DNA from: Pelagibius sp028280305
GTDB taxonomy: Bacteria; Pseudomonadota; Alphaproteobacteria; Kiloniellales; Kiloniellaceae
Direction: 5' to 3' (one strand)
Assembly (NCBI RefSeq): GCF_965233615.1
Contig: NZ_OZ247495.1
Length of the DNA: 64,000 bases
Every line of letters starts with the position of its first letter. The first letter of the stretch is position 1. The position numbers and the translations under genes were made by a program. Below are positions 51,602 to 59,235 of the stretch, piece by piece. Under the pieces are notes generated by a model. The model saw nothing but the letters and a program-made list of their open reading frames with translations. It had not been told where the DNA came from and made no database searches.

Positions 51602-51651
51602 GGGGTGGTTGGCGCTCGCAGTCGAGCGGCGCCTGCGGCGGCAACCACCCC
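51602..51651. repeat. Inverted repeat between convergent TPR and SDR genes
   Basis: GGGGTGGTTGGC (51602-51613) and GCAACCACCCC (51641-51651) can form a long GC-rich hairpin. It lies 48 nt after the TPR stop and before the convergent dehydrogenase stop at 51687, so it may serve as a bidirectional end signal. No T-run. Confidence 0.55.
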
Positions 51652-51686
51652 ATTCCCCAATTTAAAATCGCAGCAGTGGCAATCCG

Positions 51687-52454
51687 CTAAACCCAGCCGC
51701 CGTCTGCAACGTAACTCTGATTGGTGAAAGCCCCGGCATCATCGGAAGCGAAGAAAAGCACCGCCTTTGCGATGTCTTCCGGATACAGCTTTCGCTTCAA
51801 GCACTGGCTTTTCATCAGGTCTTCCTCCGCCTCCGGCGTCAGCCAGAGATCGATCTGGCGCTGGGTCATGATCCAGCCCGGCACCACACAGTTCACCCGG
51901 ATGTTCTTCGGCCCGAGATCGCGCGCAAGGGCACGGGTGAGCCCGGCCACCGCCGACTTGGCCGTCGTGTAGCAGGGCATCCCCCCCTGCCCGATCATCC
52001 AAGACACCGAACCCACATTGACGATGGCCCCGCCGCCTGCCGCCTCCATGTCCGGATAGGTCGCCTGGGCGGCAAAGAACTGGTGCTTCAGGTTCACCGC
52101 GAAACGGTCGTCCCAGAATTCCGGTGTCACCTCGTCAATATCGTGGCGCTGGTCATTGGCTGCGTTGTTGATGAGAACCGTGATCGGGCCCAGCGCCGAG
52201 CGCACTTCGGCAATAGCGCCGCGCAGCGCCTCGATATCGCGAAGATCACAGGGCAGGAAGTGGGGCTTGTGATAGCCAGCATCGGTCATCGCAGCAACCA
52301 GCTCCCGGGAACTCTTCTCATCGACATCGACAAAACCCACCTTGGCATCCTGGCGACAGAAGTGCTCGACAATCGAAGCACCGATGCCGCTGCCCCCGCC
52401 GGAAACGAAAACGACGCGGTCTTTCAGACTGGGATAGGTCGCAGAGTCAGTCAT
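51687..52454 (-). CDS. SDR sugar dehydrogenase, XylB-like
   Basis: A 255-residue short-chain dehydrogenase. The cofactor loop GGGSGIG (19-25) with D at the end of strand 2 (FVDVD) prefers NAD. The catalytic triad is seen in VGSVSWMIGQGGMPCYTTAKSA (Ser, Tyr, Lys). YPSLKDRVVFVSGGGSG, NDQRHDIDEVTPEFWDDRFAVNLKHQFF and KSQCLKRKLYPEDIA resemble the NAD-dependent xylose dehydrogenase of Caulobacter. It is last in the operon with xylose-type transporter genes, so oxidation of a pentose or aldose to a lactone is likely. The exact sugar is not certain. Confidence 0.85.
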   Translation of the reverse strand: MTDSATYPSLKDRVVFVSGGGSGIGASIVEHFCRQDAKVGFVDVDEKSSRELVAAMTDAGYHKPHFLPCDLRDIEALRGAIAEVRSALGPITVLINNAANDQRHDIDEVTPEFWDDRFAVNLKHQFFAAQATYPDMEAAGGGAIVNVGSVSWMIGQGGMPCYTTAKSAVAGLTRALARDLGPKNIRVNCVVPGWIMTQRQIDLWLTPEAEEDLMKSQCLKRKLYPEDIAKAVLFFASDDAGAFTNQSYVADGGWV

Positions 52455-52516
52455 CGGGTAACCCTATGAGATTGGCAGGATGCCGCCAGATGGCGATCGC
52501 CTGGTCTTTGAACGTG

Positions 52517-53290
52517 TCAGTGAAGAGAAGCCAGATCGTCGGCCGTCTCGTCTTCGGGCAACTTGCCGAGGATGATCATGCCGAGGACTTCATCCTTGGT
52601 AACCTTCGATGTCTGGCGTGTGCCCACCAGGCGGCCGTTCTTCATCACCGATACGCGGTCGGAGAGATCGAAAACGTCGTGGAGATCATGGCTAATGAGA
52701 AAAATACCGATCCCCTCCTTCTTCAACTGCTGAATAAGCTCGGCCACCATCGCCGTTTCCTGAGGCCCAAGAGCCGCCGTCGGCTCGTCCATAATCAGGA
52801 TCTTGGCATTGAACAGAATGGCCCGGGCAATAGCGACCGACTGGCGTTGGCCGCCGGACATGTTCTTCACCGGATCCTTGATGTTCTTGAAGTTGGGGTT
52901 CAAGCGGTGCAGCACCGCACGAGCCTCATGCTCCATGGCATCGTCATCCAAGGTGCCAAAGGCCGTCATCAACTCGCGCCCAAGAAAGAGATTTGCCGGG
53001 GCGTCCAAATTGTCCGCCAGAGCCAGGGTCTGATAAATCGTTTCGATACCGAAGCTGCGGGCGTCGCGCGGAGTCTCAATAATCGCCCGTTCACCGTTCA
53101 CATAGATCTCTCCGCCGTCACAAGGATAAGCGCCGGCCAGAGTTTTGATCAGGGTCGACTTTCCGGCACCGTTGTGACCGAGCAAACCGACAACTTCGCC
53201 GGGATAGAGGTCGACAGAAACATCATCCACGGCCTGGACGCCGCCGAAACGCTTGGAGATGTTCCGCATTTCCACCAGGGGTGTGGCCAT
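52517..53290 (-). CDS. xylG: Sugar ABC transporter ATP-binding protein
   Basis: A 257-residue single nucleotide-binding domain of the XylG/RbsA group. Walker A GHNGAGKSTL (about 38-47), signature SGGQRQSVAIARA (about 144-156), Walker B ILIMDEPTAALG, and the switch His (FLISHDLHD). Classical XylG or RbsA carry two such domains in about 500 residues; here only one is present, so it should act as a homodimer. It is 12 nt after the permease gene. Confidence 0.9.
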   Translation of the reverse strand: MATPLVEMRNISKRFGGVQAVDDVSVDLYPGEVVGLLGHNGAGKSTLIKTLAGAYPCDGGEIYVNGERAIIETPRDARSFGIETIYQTLALADNLDAPANLFLGRELMTAFGTLDDDAMEHEARAVLHRLNPNFKNIKDPVKNMSGGQRQSVAIARAILFNAKILIMDEPTAALGPQETAMVAELIQQLKKEGIGIFLISHDLHDVFDLSDRVSVMKNGRLVGTRQTSKVTKDEVLGMIILGKLPEDETADDLASLH

Positions 53291-53302
53291 GATCCCGCCC
53301 TC

Positions 53303-54565
53303 CTATCGACGGTTTCGGTTATAGACGACGTCGAACCAAACAGCGGCCACAAGGACCAGGCCGATGACAATCTGGCGCATGGCGCTGGATACCCCCAGCA
53401 GCACCATACCGTTGTCCAGGCTCTGCATAATGACGGCGCCCAAAATGGCACCGGGAATGGTACCGAGACCGCCGGCCAGCGACGTACCGCCGATGACCGC
53501 GGCGGCGATGACATTCAGCTCTGCCAGGGTACCCATGGAATTGGTGCCGGCATTCAGCCGCGCCGTCGTGATCACCGCGGCGATAGCACAGAGCATGCCC
53601 ATCACAACGAAGATCATGATGGTCGTGCGCTTCACATTGATACCTGAAAGCGCCGCTGCCTCCGGGTTGCCGCCCATGGCAAAGACGTAGCGGCCAAACT
53701 TGGTGAAACGCGCCAGGAAGGTCATCACGATGACCACGGCGAGCATGATCAGCACCGGCACCGGAATGCCGCGGGGGATGTCGCTGCGCGGCTTGTTATA
53801 GGCATTCATGACGAGCACAAAACCGATGATGAGGGCGGCCCAGACCGCGATCATCGCCAGTTCCGCCCAGAGCGGCTTCATCGGAAACCCGAAGCGCGCC
53901 CGTTTCGCCCGGGCCTTCAGGAAGAAGAAGGCGACGGCCGCCACCGCCAACAGGCCCAGCGTCCAACTGGCCGTCGCCCCGATGGAACCGTCGATGCCCC
54001 CGCCCAGCAGCTGATAGGTTGGATCGAGAGGCGCCACGGTACGTCCGTCGGTAACGAGAAATGCCCCGCCACGGAACATCAGCAGGCCGCCGAGCGTCAC
54101 GACAAAAGCCGGCACCCCGCCGAGAGCGATCCAGGCGCCCTGCCAGACCCCAACAACGGCACCAAGCAGAATGCCCAGCAGGATCGTCAAAGGCCAGTTC
54201 CAGGCGGCACCCAGCGGAAACACCTCAACCTGCAGGAAGGCGATGCACATGCCGAGAAAACCCAGCACCGAGCCGACGGAGAGATCGATATGACGGGCCA
54301 CGATGACCAGAACCATACCGGTCGCCATGACCCCGACGACCGACGACTGAACCGCCAGATTGTACAGGTTCCGGGGAGTCAGGAAGATCCCGTTGGTCAT
54401 GATGTTCAACACGATCCAGATGACCAGCAAGGCCCCCAGCATCGCCAGCAGGCGGCTGTCCAGGCCGGTGAGCCTGGAAAACTGATCCATCATGCTCAGA
54501 CGAAGCGGGCTTTGCCCGGCTTCCGTATCGGCATCGCTTGCCATGGTCTTATCAAGGTCCGGCAT
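53303..54565 (-). CDS. xylH: Sugar ABC transporter permease
   Basis: A 420-residue membrane protein of about ten segments in the XylH/RbsC family. N-terminal cytosolic lead-in, then NLYNLAVQSSVVGVMATGMVLVIVARHIDLSVGSVLG, VWQGAWIALGGVPAFVVTLGGLLMFRGGAFLV, and the C-terminal NVIAAAVIGGTSLAGGLGTIPGAILGAVIMQSLDNGMVLLG block are diagnostic. It longer than many relatives because of an extra cytosolic loop (KARAKRARFGFPMK). Lies between the binding protein and the ATPase genes. Confidence 0.93.
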   Translation of the reverse strand: MPDLDKTMASDADTEAGQSPLRLSMMDQFSRLTGLDSRLLAMLGALLVIWIVLNIMTNGIFLTPRNLYNLAVQSSVVGVMATGMVLVIVARHIDLSVGSVLGFLGMCIAFLQVEVFPLGAAWNWPLTILLGILLGAVVGVWQGAWIALGGVPAFVVTLGGLLMFRGGAFLVTDGRTVAPLDPTYQLLGGGIDGSIGATASWTLGLLAVAAVAFFFLKARAKRARFGFPMKPLWAELAMIAVWAALIIGFVLVMNAYNKPRSDIPRGIPVPVLIMLAVVIVMTFLARFTKFGRYVFAMGGNPEAAALSGINVKRTTIMIFVVMGMLCAIAAVITTARLNAGTNSMGTLAELNVIAAAVIGGTSLAGGLGTIPGAILGAVIMQSLDNGMVLLGVSSAMRQIVIGLVLVAAVWFDVVYNRNRR

Positions 54566-54624
54566 CCCACCGCACTGCGCGCTGCAAGCGGTCCCGGAGC
54601 CGGCCTTCCTCCCCTTCCCGGCAA

Positions 54625-54656
54625 AGCGGCCGCGCCCCGCGTGGAGCCCGGCCGCT
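54625..54656 (-). terminator. GC-rich stem-loop between xylF and xylH
   Basis: AGCGGCCG (54625-54632) pairs with CGGCCGCT (54649-54656); on the minus strand TTTGCC follows. It lies 23 nt past the xylF stop. It is likely to stabilise or partly end the xylF transcript, so that the binding protein is made in excess. Confidence 0.6.
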
Positions 54657-54678
54657 CGCCCAGTTTATCCAGACCTGA

Positions 54679-55728
54679 TTACTTGCAGGCCGCCGGCGCC
54701 TTGGCTGCATCCACGCCCTGGCAGACCACGTCCTTGCCGACCCAGCCGGCATCGATGACCAGATTGAGATTGCCGGAGGTGATCGGGATCGGGTTCAGGA
54801 AGATGGCATCCATCGTCACGCCCTTCGGCCCGCCGCTCCACTTGGTCGCACCCTCAACCTTGTCGGCCATGGTGCCTGTGCTCAATTGCACGGCGATGGC
54901 GGCCGCGGCCTTGCCCAGTTCCCGCGCGTCCTTCCAGACGGAGACGGTCTGAAGTCCCTTGGCAACCCGGTTCAGGGCCGCATGGTCGCCATCCTGGCCG
55001 GAGACCGGCAGGCCCTCCATGCCCTGGGCGGTCAGCGCCGCAACCACACCGCCGGCGGTGCCGTCATTAGAGGCCACGACCGCATCGACCTTGTTGTCGT
55101 TGGCGGTGAGGATCTGCTCCATGTTCTTTTGCGCGTTCTCCGGCAGCCAGCCATCGGTGTACTGCTCGCCGACGATCTTGATATCGCCGGCCTTGATGGC
55201 CGCATCGAGAACCTCAAGCTGGCCGGAATGCAAGAAGTCCGCATTGGGGTCCGCGGAGGAGCCCTTGATGAAAACGTAGTTGCCCTTGGGCTGCGCCTTG
55301 AAGACCTCGCGCGCCTGAATGCGGCCAACCTCCTTGTTATCGAAGGTCAGGTAGAAGACATCCGGCACCTCAATGAGGCGGTCATAACCGACCACGGGAA
55401 TGCCCTCTGCCGTCGCCTTGGCAATACCCGGCACGATGGCCGAGGCGTCCTGCGCCAGCACGATAAGCGCCGTGGCGCCGCGGGCGATCAGGCCCTCGAT
55501 ATCGGCAATCTGTTTCTCGTTGGAGGACTGCGCATCGGCGGAAATGTAGGTCGCGCCAAGGCGTTCCAACTCGGCCTTCATTGCCGCCTCGTCGGTTTTC
55601 CAACGTTCCTCCTGAAAGTTCGACCAGCTCACGCCGACAACCGTCTGCGCCATCGCCGCTGTTGCCGCAGAGGCAACGAGGCCCGCCGTCAGGATGCCGG
55701 CAGCCAAACCACGTACCACCCGTTTCAT
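54679..55728 (-). CDS. xylF: D-xylose ABC transporter substrate-binding protein
   Basis: A 349-residue periplasmic protein. Signal peptide MKRVVRGLAAGILTAGLVAS..., mature start near TVVGVSWSNFQEERWKTDE, a segment closely matching XylF proteins. SADAQSSNEKQIADIEGLIARGATALIVLAQDASAIVP, DRLIEVPDVFYLTFDNKEVGR and VVASNDGTAGGVVAAL are typical. AGGGAGGAAAAC precedes ATG 55728; an upstream in-frame ATG at 55782 is not favoured. First gene of the xylF-xylH-xylG-SDR operon. A related pentose or hexose could also be the ligand. Confidence 0.93.
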   Translation of the reverse strand: MKRVVRGLAAGILTAGLVASAATAAMAQTVVGVSWSNFQEERWKTDEAAMKAELERLGATYISADAQSSNEKQIADIEGLIARGATALIVLAQDASAIVPGIAKATAEGIPVVGYDRLIEVPDVFYLTFDNKEVGRIQAREVFKAQPKGNYVFIKGSSADPNADFLHSGQLEVLDAAIKAGDIKIVGEQYTDGWLPENAQKNMEQILTANDNKVDAVVASNDGTAGGVVAALTAQGMEGLPVSGQDGDHAALNRVAKGLQTVSVWKDARELGKAAAAIAVQLSTGTMADKVEGATKWSGGPKGVTMDAIFLNPIPITSGNLNLVIDAGWVGKDVVCQGVDAAKAPAACK

Positions 55729-55803
55729 GTTTTCCTCCCTTGGAAACCGCCACGGACATTCCGCAGCCGTCGTTCGATTCAACGATTGTTCTTGCTTGAG
55801 ATC

Positions 55804-55832
55804 ATTTTTGACGTACGCACCCGGCCTGTCAA
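55804..55832 (-). promoter_or_regulatory. Putative xylF promoter
   Basis: On the minus strand TTGACA (55832-55827) and AAAAAT (55809-55804) are spaced by 17 bp and lie 76 nt before the ATG at 55728. The -35 box is perfect and the -10 is 4 of 6. Confidence 0.55.
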
Positions 55833-55873
55833 TACGCTGTTTACCTCATAAAGCGATAAAATCATCAAGCAAA

Positions 55874-55893
55874 AATGATGGAATTACATCATT
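55874..55893. promoter_or_regulatory. 20-bp palindrome upstream of xylF
   Basis: AATGATG (55874-55880) and CATCATT (55887-55893) are a perfect 7-bp dyad with a GAATTA spacer. It is positioned 42-61 nt upstream of the -35 of the xylF promoter, fitting a LacI, ROK or AraC-type regulator site. No regulator gene lies next to it. Confidence 0.65.
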
Positions 55894-55923
55894 CCTCTGA
55901 GCGCCTTGGGGATGAGAAGGCGA

Positions 55924-57552
55924 TCACTCGGAGACGGCGACGCGGTCCCCGCCCGAATCATCGCGGCTGACCTCAACGGAGGTCCCTGCTGACATCGCCA
56001 ACCAGGGACCCCAGGTACCGCCGGGCCAACGCACCCGCAGTTCGGCTTCCTGAGCACCGCCGAGGCCGAAGTGCTGCCAGTCCATGCCGCCGCTGGCGTG
56101 GCCGCCGCCGACAAAAACCTCCCGGCGCTGCAGACCCTCGGGTGTGCGCAATTCAATCCAGGCGCCCACCGCGTCCCGATTGCCGCCGGGCTGCCGCGGT
56201 TTCACGCGCAGCCAGGACCCACTGTCACCGGACCGGTCGATGCCGAGATTGCGCCAGACCTGTACCGGTTGGTTGCGGTTGACCACGACCACGTCCAAGA
56301 GCCCGTCAGCATTGAGGTCCGCCACCGCGGCCCCGCGCCCCCGGGCACCGCTGTCCAGGCCGGACAAGCCCCCGGCCTCCACGAAACTGCCGTCCGGCAG
56401 GCCCAGCAGCAGATTGTTGGGATCCTCCATGGCAAAGTCGGCCATGGCATCGACGTTGCCTTTGGCAACGAAGAGGTCGGCTAGGCCGTCGTTGTTCACA
56501 TCCTGGAATTCTGCATGCCAGGCGGTGGAGGGCTTGCTCTGATCACCCTGATAGGGCCGGTGCGCCGTCACTCCCCGGCCGAAAGCGATATCACTGTAGG
56601 CCGGTCCCGCGGCATCGGGGTCCAGGGTCCGCAGCTTGTTGTCGGCCATTGAGGTGAGGAAATAGTCCGGCAAACCGTCCCCGGTGACGTCGTGGCTTGC
56701 AATGCCCATCCCCCAGACCTGAAGTTGGGCCCAACCCTCTTCCCGGGTATAAGCGCGCGGCGAAGTACCGGGCGGCACATGCCAGAGCTGTTCCTCGCCG
56801 CCACGGTAGTATTGCCTGTCGTTGCTGACCCGCAGATCGGCCCGGCCGTCACCGTTCCAGTCGGTGAAAAGAATGGAAAGCGCACAGTTACCGGGCGCCA
56901 AGGCCAGGGGAGCGGCAAAGCCGCCGCCTGTTGCCGGCCTGTGGAGCTGGTTGTCGAAGCAGGTTCCCCAGGGCGCTCCCGGCTGATCAAGATCGATGTA
57001 GTTGCCGATGGCCAGGGTCGGCCAGTCCGCCCCCTCCTCCCAGATTGCAGCAAAGGCTGTGGTCCAGGCCGCACCGCCGTCGAAGCCCCAGGCCTCGTTG
57101 GCCCTTTCAAAACGGCAGTCGCCGAGCCCGCGAAACAGGACGTTCTCACCGAACCGCAGGACCGCCAGGTCCTGCAGGCCGTCACCGTCGATATCCAGGG
57201 CGTAGGCGCCCGTTACTGCGTCGAGCGCCAGGGCCGCGTCGTCTTGCGCCACAAACGCAAGTGGACCGCCGGCAGTCCCGGTGTTGCGATACAGCTTTGC
57301 CGGGGCCGCCCCGCCCGCGAGGTAAAGATCGGTCATTCCATCTGCGTCACAATCCAGGTGGGCCAGACCGCCGCCCACGACATAGCGGCGTTCGCCGCTG
57401 TAGGTCTGGATCAGACCGCTGCCGGCTGTTTCATCAGCGAACTTCGGCAAAGGGACCGACAGGCCCTGCCGGTCAAAGGGTTCACTTGGGACGGCAGCAC
57501 AACTGCCGAGTATCAGGCCCAGCCCAAGGAACGCGATGGCCTTGCGCATCAT
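55924..57552 (-). CDS. CRTAC1-type FG-GAP/ASPIC lipoprotein
   Basis: A 542-residue protein with a lipobox signal (GLGLILGSC at about residues 14-22), so it is anchored to a membrane. It has VCBS/FG-GAP calcium-binding repeats of the form D-x-D-G/N-D-G (DCDADGMTDLYL, DIDGDGLQDLAVLR, DWNGDGRADLRV, DVTGDGLPDYFL, DVNNDGLADLFV, DLNADGLLDVVVV), giving a beta-propeller, and a C-terminal ASPIC/UnbV domain (GAWIELRT...GGGHASGGMDWQHFGLG). The ATG at 57552 overlaps the pentapeptide gene stop as ATGATG, a coupled junction. Function unknown. Confidence 0.85.
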   Translation of the reverse strand: MMRKAIAFLGLGLILGSCAAVPSEPFDRQGLSVPLPKFADETAGSGLIQTYSGERRYVVGGGLAHLDCDADGMTDLYLAGGAAPAKLYRNTGTAGGPLAFVAQDDAALALDAVTGAYALDIDGDGLQDLAVLRFGENVLFRGLGDCRFERANEAWGFDGGAAWTTAFAAIWEEGADWPTLAIGNYIDLDQPGAPWGTCFDNQLHRPATGGGFAAPLALAPGNCALSILFTDWNGDGRADLRVSNDRQYYRGGEEQLWHVPPGTSPRAYTREEGWAQLQVWGMGIASHDVTGDGLPDYFLTSMADNKLRTLDPDAAGPAYSDIAFGRGVTAHRPYQGDQSKPSTAWHAEFQDVNNDGLADLFVAKGNVDAMADFAMEDPNNLLLGLPDGSFVEAGGLSGLDSGARGRGAAVADLNADGLLDVVVVNRNQPVQVWRNLGIDRSGDSGSWLRVKPRQPGGNRDAVGAWIELRTPEGLQRREVFVGGGHASGGMDWQHFGLGGAQEAELRVRWPGGTWGPWLAMSAGTSVEVSRDDSGGDRVAVSE

Positions 57553-58253
57553 TCCTCGGCGCAGGGCCAATGGGCCGGGCGCTCCATACCCTCCGGCAAG
57601 ACGGTATCGTCGTCTCCGCAGGCGACGTCGAGTTGAAACTGCTCCAGACCTTTGGCTTGAGAGAGATCGGCGCCCTCGAAGCGGGTGAGATAGGTATAGG
57701 CGTCCTCGAAATTGCTGTCGATGAGGCTGGCACCCTTGAAGATCGCCCGCGCGATTTCGGCCCGCGATAAGTCAACCCTGTCGAGTTTGGCATCGACCAA
57801 AGAAGCGCGGCCCAGTTCGGCCTTGATCATGACCGCATCCGTGAAGTCGGCGCCGCTGAAGTCCGTGCGCGACATTTCCGCCTTGGTCATGTCGACACCG
57901 ACCAGCTTGGCTTTGGTGAAATCCGCCCGGTCGCCCTGGGTCTTCACCATCTTGGCGCCGCTCAGGTCCGCACCCGCCAACCGGGCCTTGGCGAAGTCCG
58001 CCATACTGAGATCCGCATTGACGAACCTGGCGTCTTTGAGGTCGGTGCGTCCGAAGTCGGTGTTGAGAAAGACGCCTCGACTAAGGTCCTGACCGCTGAG
58101 GTTCAACCGGCGTTTCTCGCACTTGGTCCAATCTACCCCAACGCCCGGCGAGGTGTTGCAGGCGGCTTCCGCTGCCTGGGAACCAAGGAAACTGACGAGT
58201 GTGAACGCGGCGGCGTAGAACGAGACTTTGGAAAGCACAGCCAATCGGGTCAT
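57549..58253 (-). CDS. Exported pentapeptide-repeat protein
   Basis: A 234-residue protein with a signal peptide (MTRLAVLSKVSFYAAAFTLV, cleavage near QAAEA) and about eighteen consecutive A(D/N)LxX pentapeptides between about residues 50 and 190 (for example ADLSMADFAKARLAGADLSG), forming a right-handed quadrilateral beta-helix. The C-terminal cap holds CGDDDTVLPEGMERP. Such folds often mimic DNA or act as scaffolds; the exported location argues against gyrase protection. ATG 58253 is preferred over 58334. It is coupled to the CRTAC1 lipoprotein, suggesting a two-part envelope module. Confidence 0.85.
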   Translation of the reverse strand: MTRLAVLSKVSFYAAAFTLVSFLGSQAAEAACNTSPGVGVDWTKCEKRRLNLSGQDLSRGVFLNTDFGRTDLKDARFVNADLSMADFAKARLAGADLSGAKMVKTQGDRADFTKAKLVGVDMTKAEMSRTDFSGADFTDAVMIKAELGRASLVDAKLDRVDLSRAEIARAIFKGASLIDSNFEDAYTYLTRFEGADLSQAKGLEQFQLDVACGDDDTVLPEGMERPAHWPCAEE

Positions 58254-58344
58254 CCTGACAGCAAGTTCCTGTATTCGTTGCGATACGGCGATGGTAGCGA
58301 AGCGGCGGCGGCTTGAACAGCCAATGCAGTGCACAATACCGCGA

Positions 58345-59184
58345 TCAGGTCAGCCGATAGGCGCTCACGGCATTGCCGCCGAGGACCTGCGCTCTTTCAG
58401 CGGGCGCCAGGTCCGTCAACAAGCGCCCGATCGCCGCCCACCATTCGCCGTAGTCCGCCGTCAAGGTCAGAACCGGCCAATCGCTGCCCCAGATCAGCCG
58501 ACGGGCGCCAAAGACCGCCAGCAAATGATCGACATAGGGCCTCAATCCCTCCACGGACCAGCCCGGTCCCGCCTCCGTAATCAAGCCGGAGAGCTTGCAA
58601 AAGGCGTTGGTTTCCTGCGCCAGCAAAGCCATGTCTTCCGCCCAGCGCGCAAAGCCGCCGGCCGCGATTTCCGGCTTGGCGCCATGGCAGATAACGGCAC
58701 GCATATCCGGATGGCGCTGCAACAAGGCCAGCAGATTGGGCAGATGAACCGGGCGCACCAGGCAATCGAAGGTCAGATCGAGCCTGGCAAGCGCTGCAAA
58801 GGCATCGTCCAGTGCCCGACCCAGCATCCAGTCAACATCCGCAATGTCATGGATCATGGGGCGCACGCCCTTGAAGGCCTGATGTGCAGCTAGTTTTTCC
58901 ATGCTGCTGACGCCATCGGGCGCGTCCATGGCGACCCAGCCGACAACCCCGGCCACTTCGGGACAGGCATCGGCCTGACGCAGCAGGAACTCGCTTTCAA
59001 CGACCGTAGCCGCCGCCTGCACCAACAAGACCTTGTCTATCCCTGCGGCACGGATGTGCGGACGCAGATCCTCCACGCCGAAATCGCGTTTGATCGGCGC
59101 CAGGCCTTCGGTGCCCGGGCCCATCATCCAGTCATAGTCGCCCCGTGCGAGTTGCCAGAAGTGAACGTGACTGTCGACGATCAT
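58345..59184 (-). CDS. Amidohydrolase-2 family sugar lactonase
   Basis: A 279-residue metal-dependent hydrolase: DSHVHFWQ (4-11) supplies the metal His pair, ICHGAKP (about 169-175) another His, and WGSDWPVL (about 243-250) the catalytic Asp. This pattern fits L-fucono-1,5-lactonase and L-rhamnono-1,4-lactonase. It follows an aldo/keto reductase of the aldose dehydrogenase type and a sugar ABC transporter, which supports a lactonase in a non-phosphorylating fucose or similar sugar pathway. Its ATG at 59184 is the last of four ATGs in a 14-bp repeat. Confidence 0.85.
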   Translation of the reverse strand: MIVDSHVHFWQLARGDYDWMMGPGTEGLAPIKRDFGVEDLRPHIRAAGIDKVLLVQAAATVVESEFLLRQADACPEVAGVVGWVAMDAPDGVSSMEKLAAHQAFKGVRPMIHDIADVDWMLGRALDDAFAALARLDLTFDCLVRPVHLPNLLALLQRHPDMRAVICHGAKPEIAAGGFARWAEDMALLAQETNAFCKLSGLITEAGPGWSVEGLRPYVDHLLAVFGARRLIWGSDWPVLTLTADYGEWWAAIGRLLTDLAPAERAQVLGGNAVSAYRLT

Positions 59185-59235
59185 GGGTCTACTGCCATGG
59201 GTCTACTGCCATGGATCTACTGCCATCGATCTACA
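59182..59235 (-). repeat. 14-bp tandem repeats with mini upstream ORFs at the lactonase start
   Basis: On the plus strand CATGGGTCTACTGC occurs at 59182-59195 and 59196-59209, CATGGATCTACTGC at 59210-59223, and a degenerate copy at 59224-59237. On the minus strand each unit carries an ATG. ORFs MAVDPWQ-stop start at 59226 and 59212, and MAVDP-stop at 59198; the TGA of the third overlaps the true ATG of the lactonase (ATGA, 59184-59181). The array begins at the stop codon of the aldo/keto reductase gene (TAG, 59233-59231). Confidence 0.9.
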
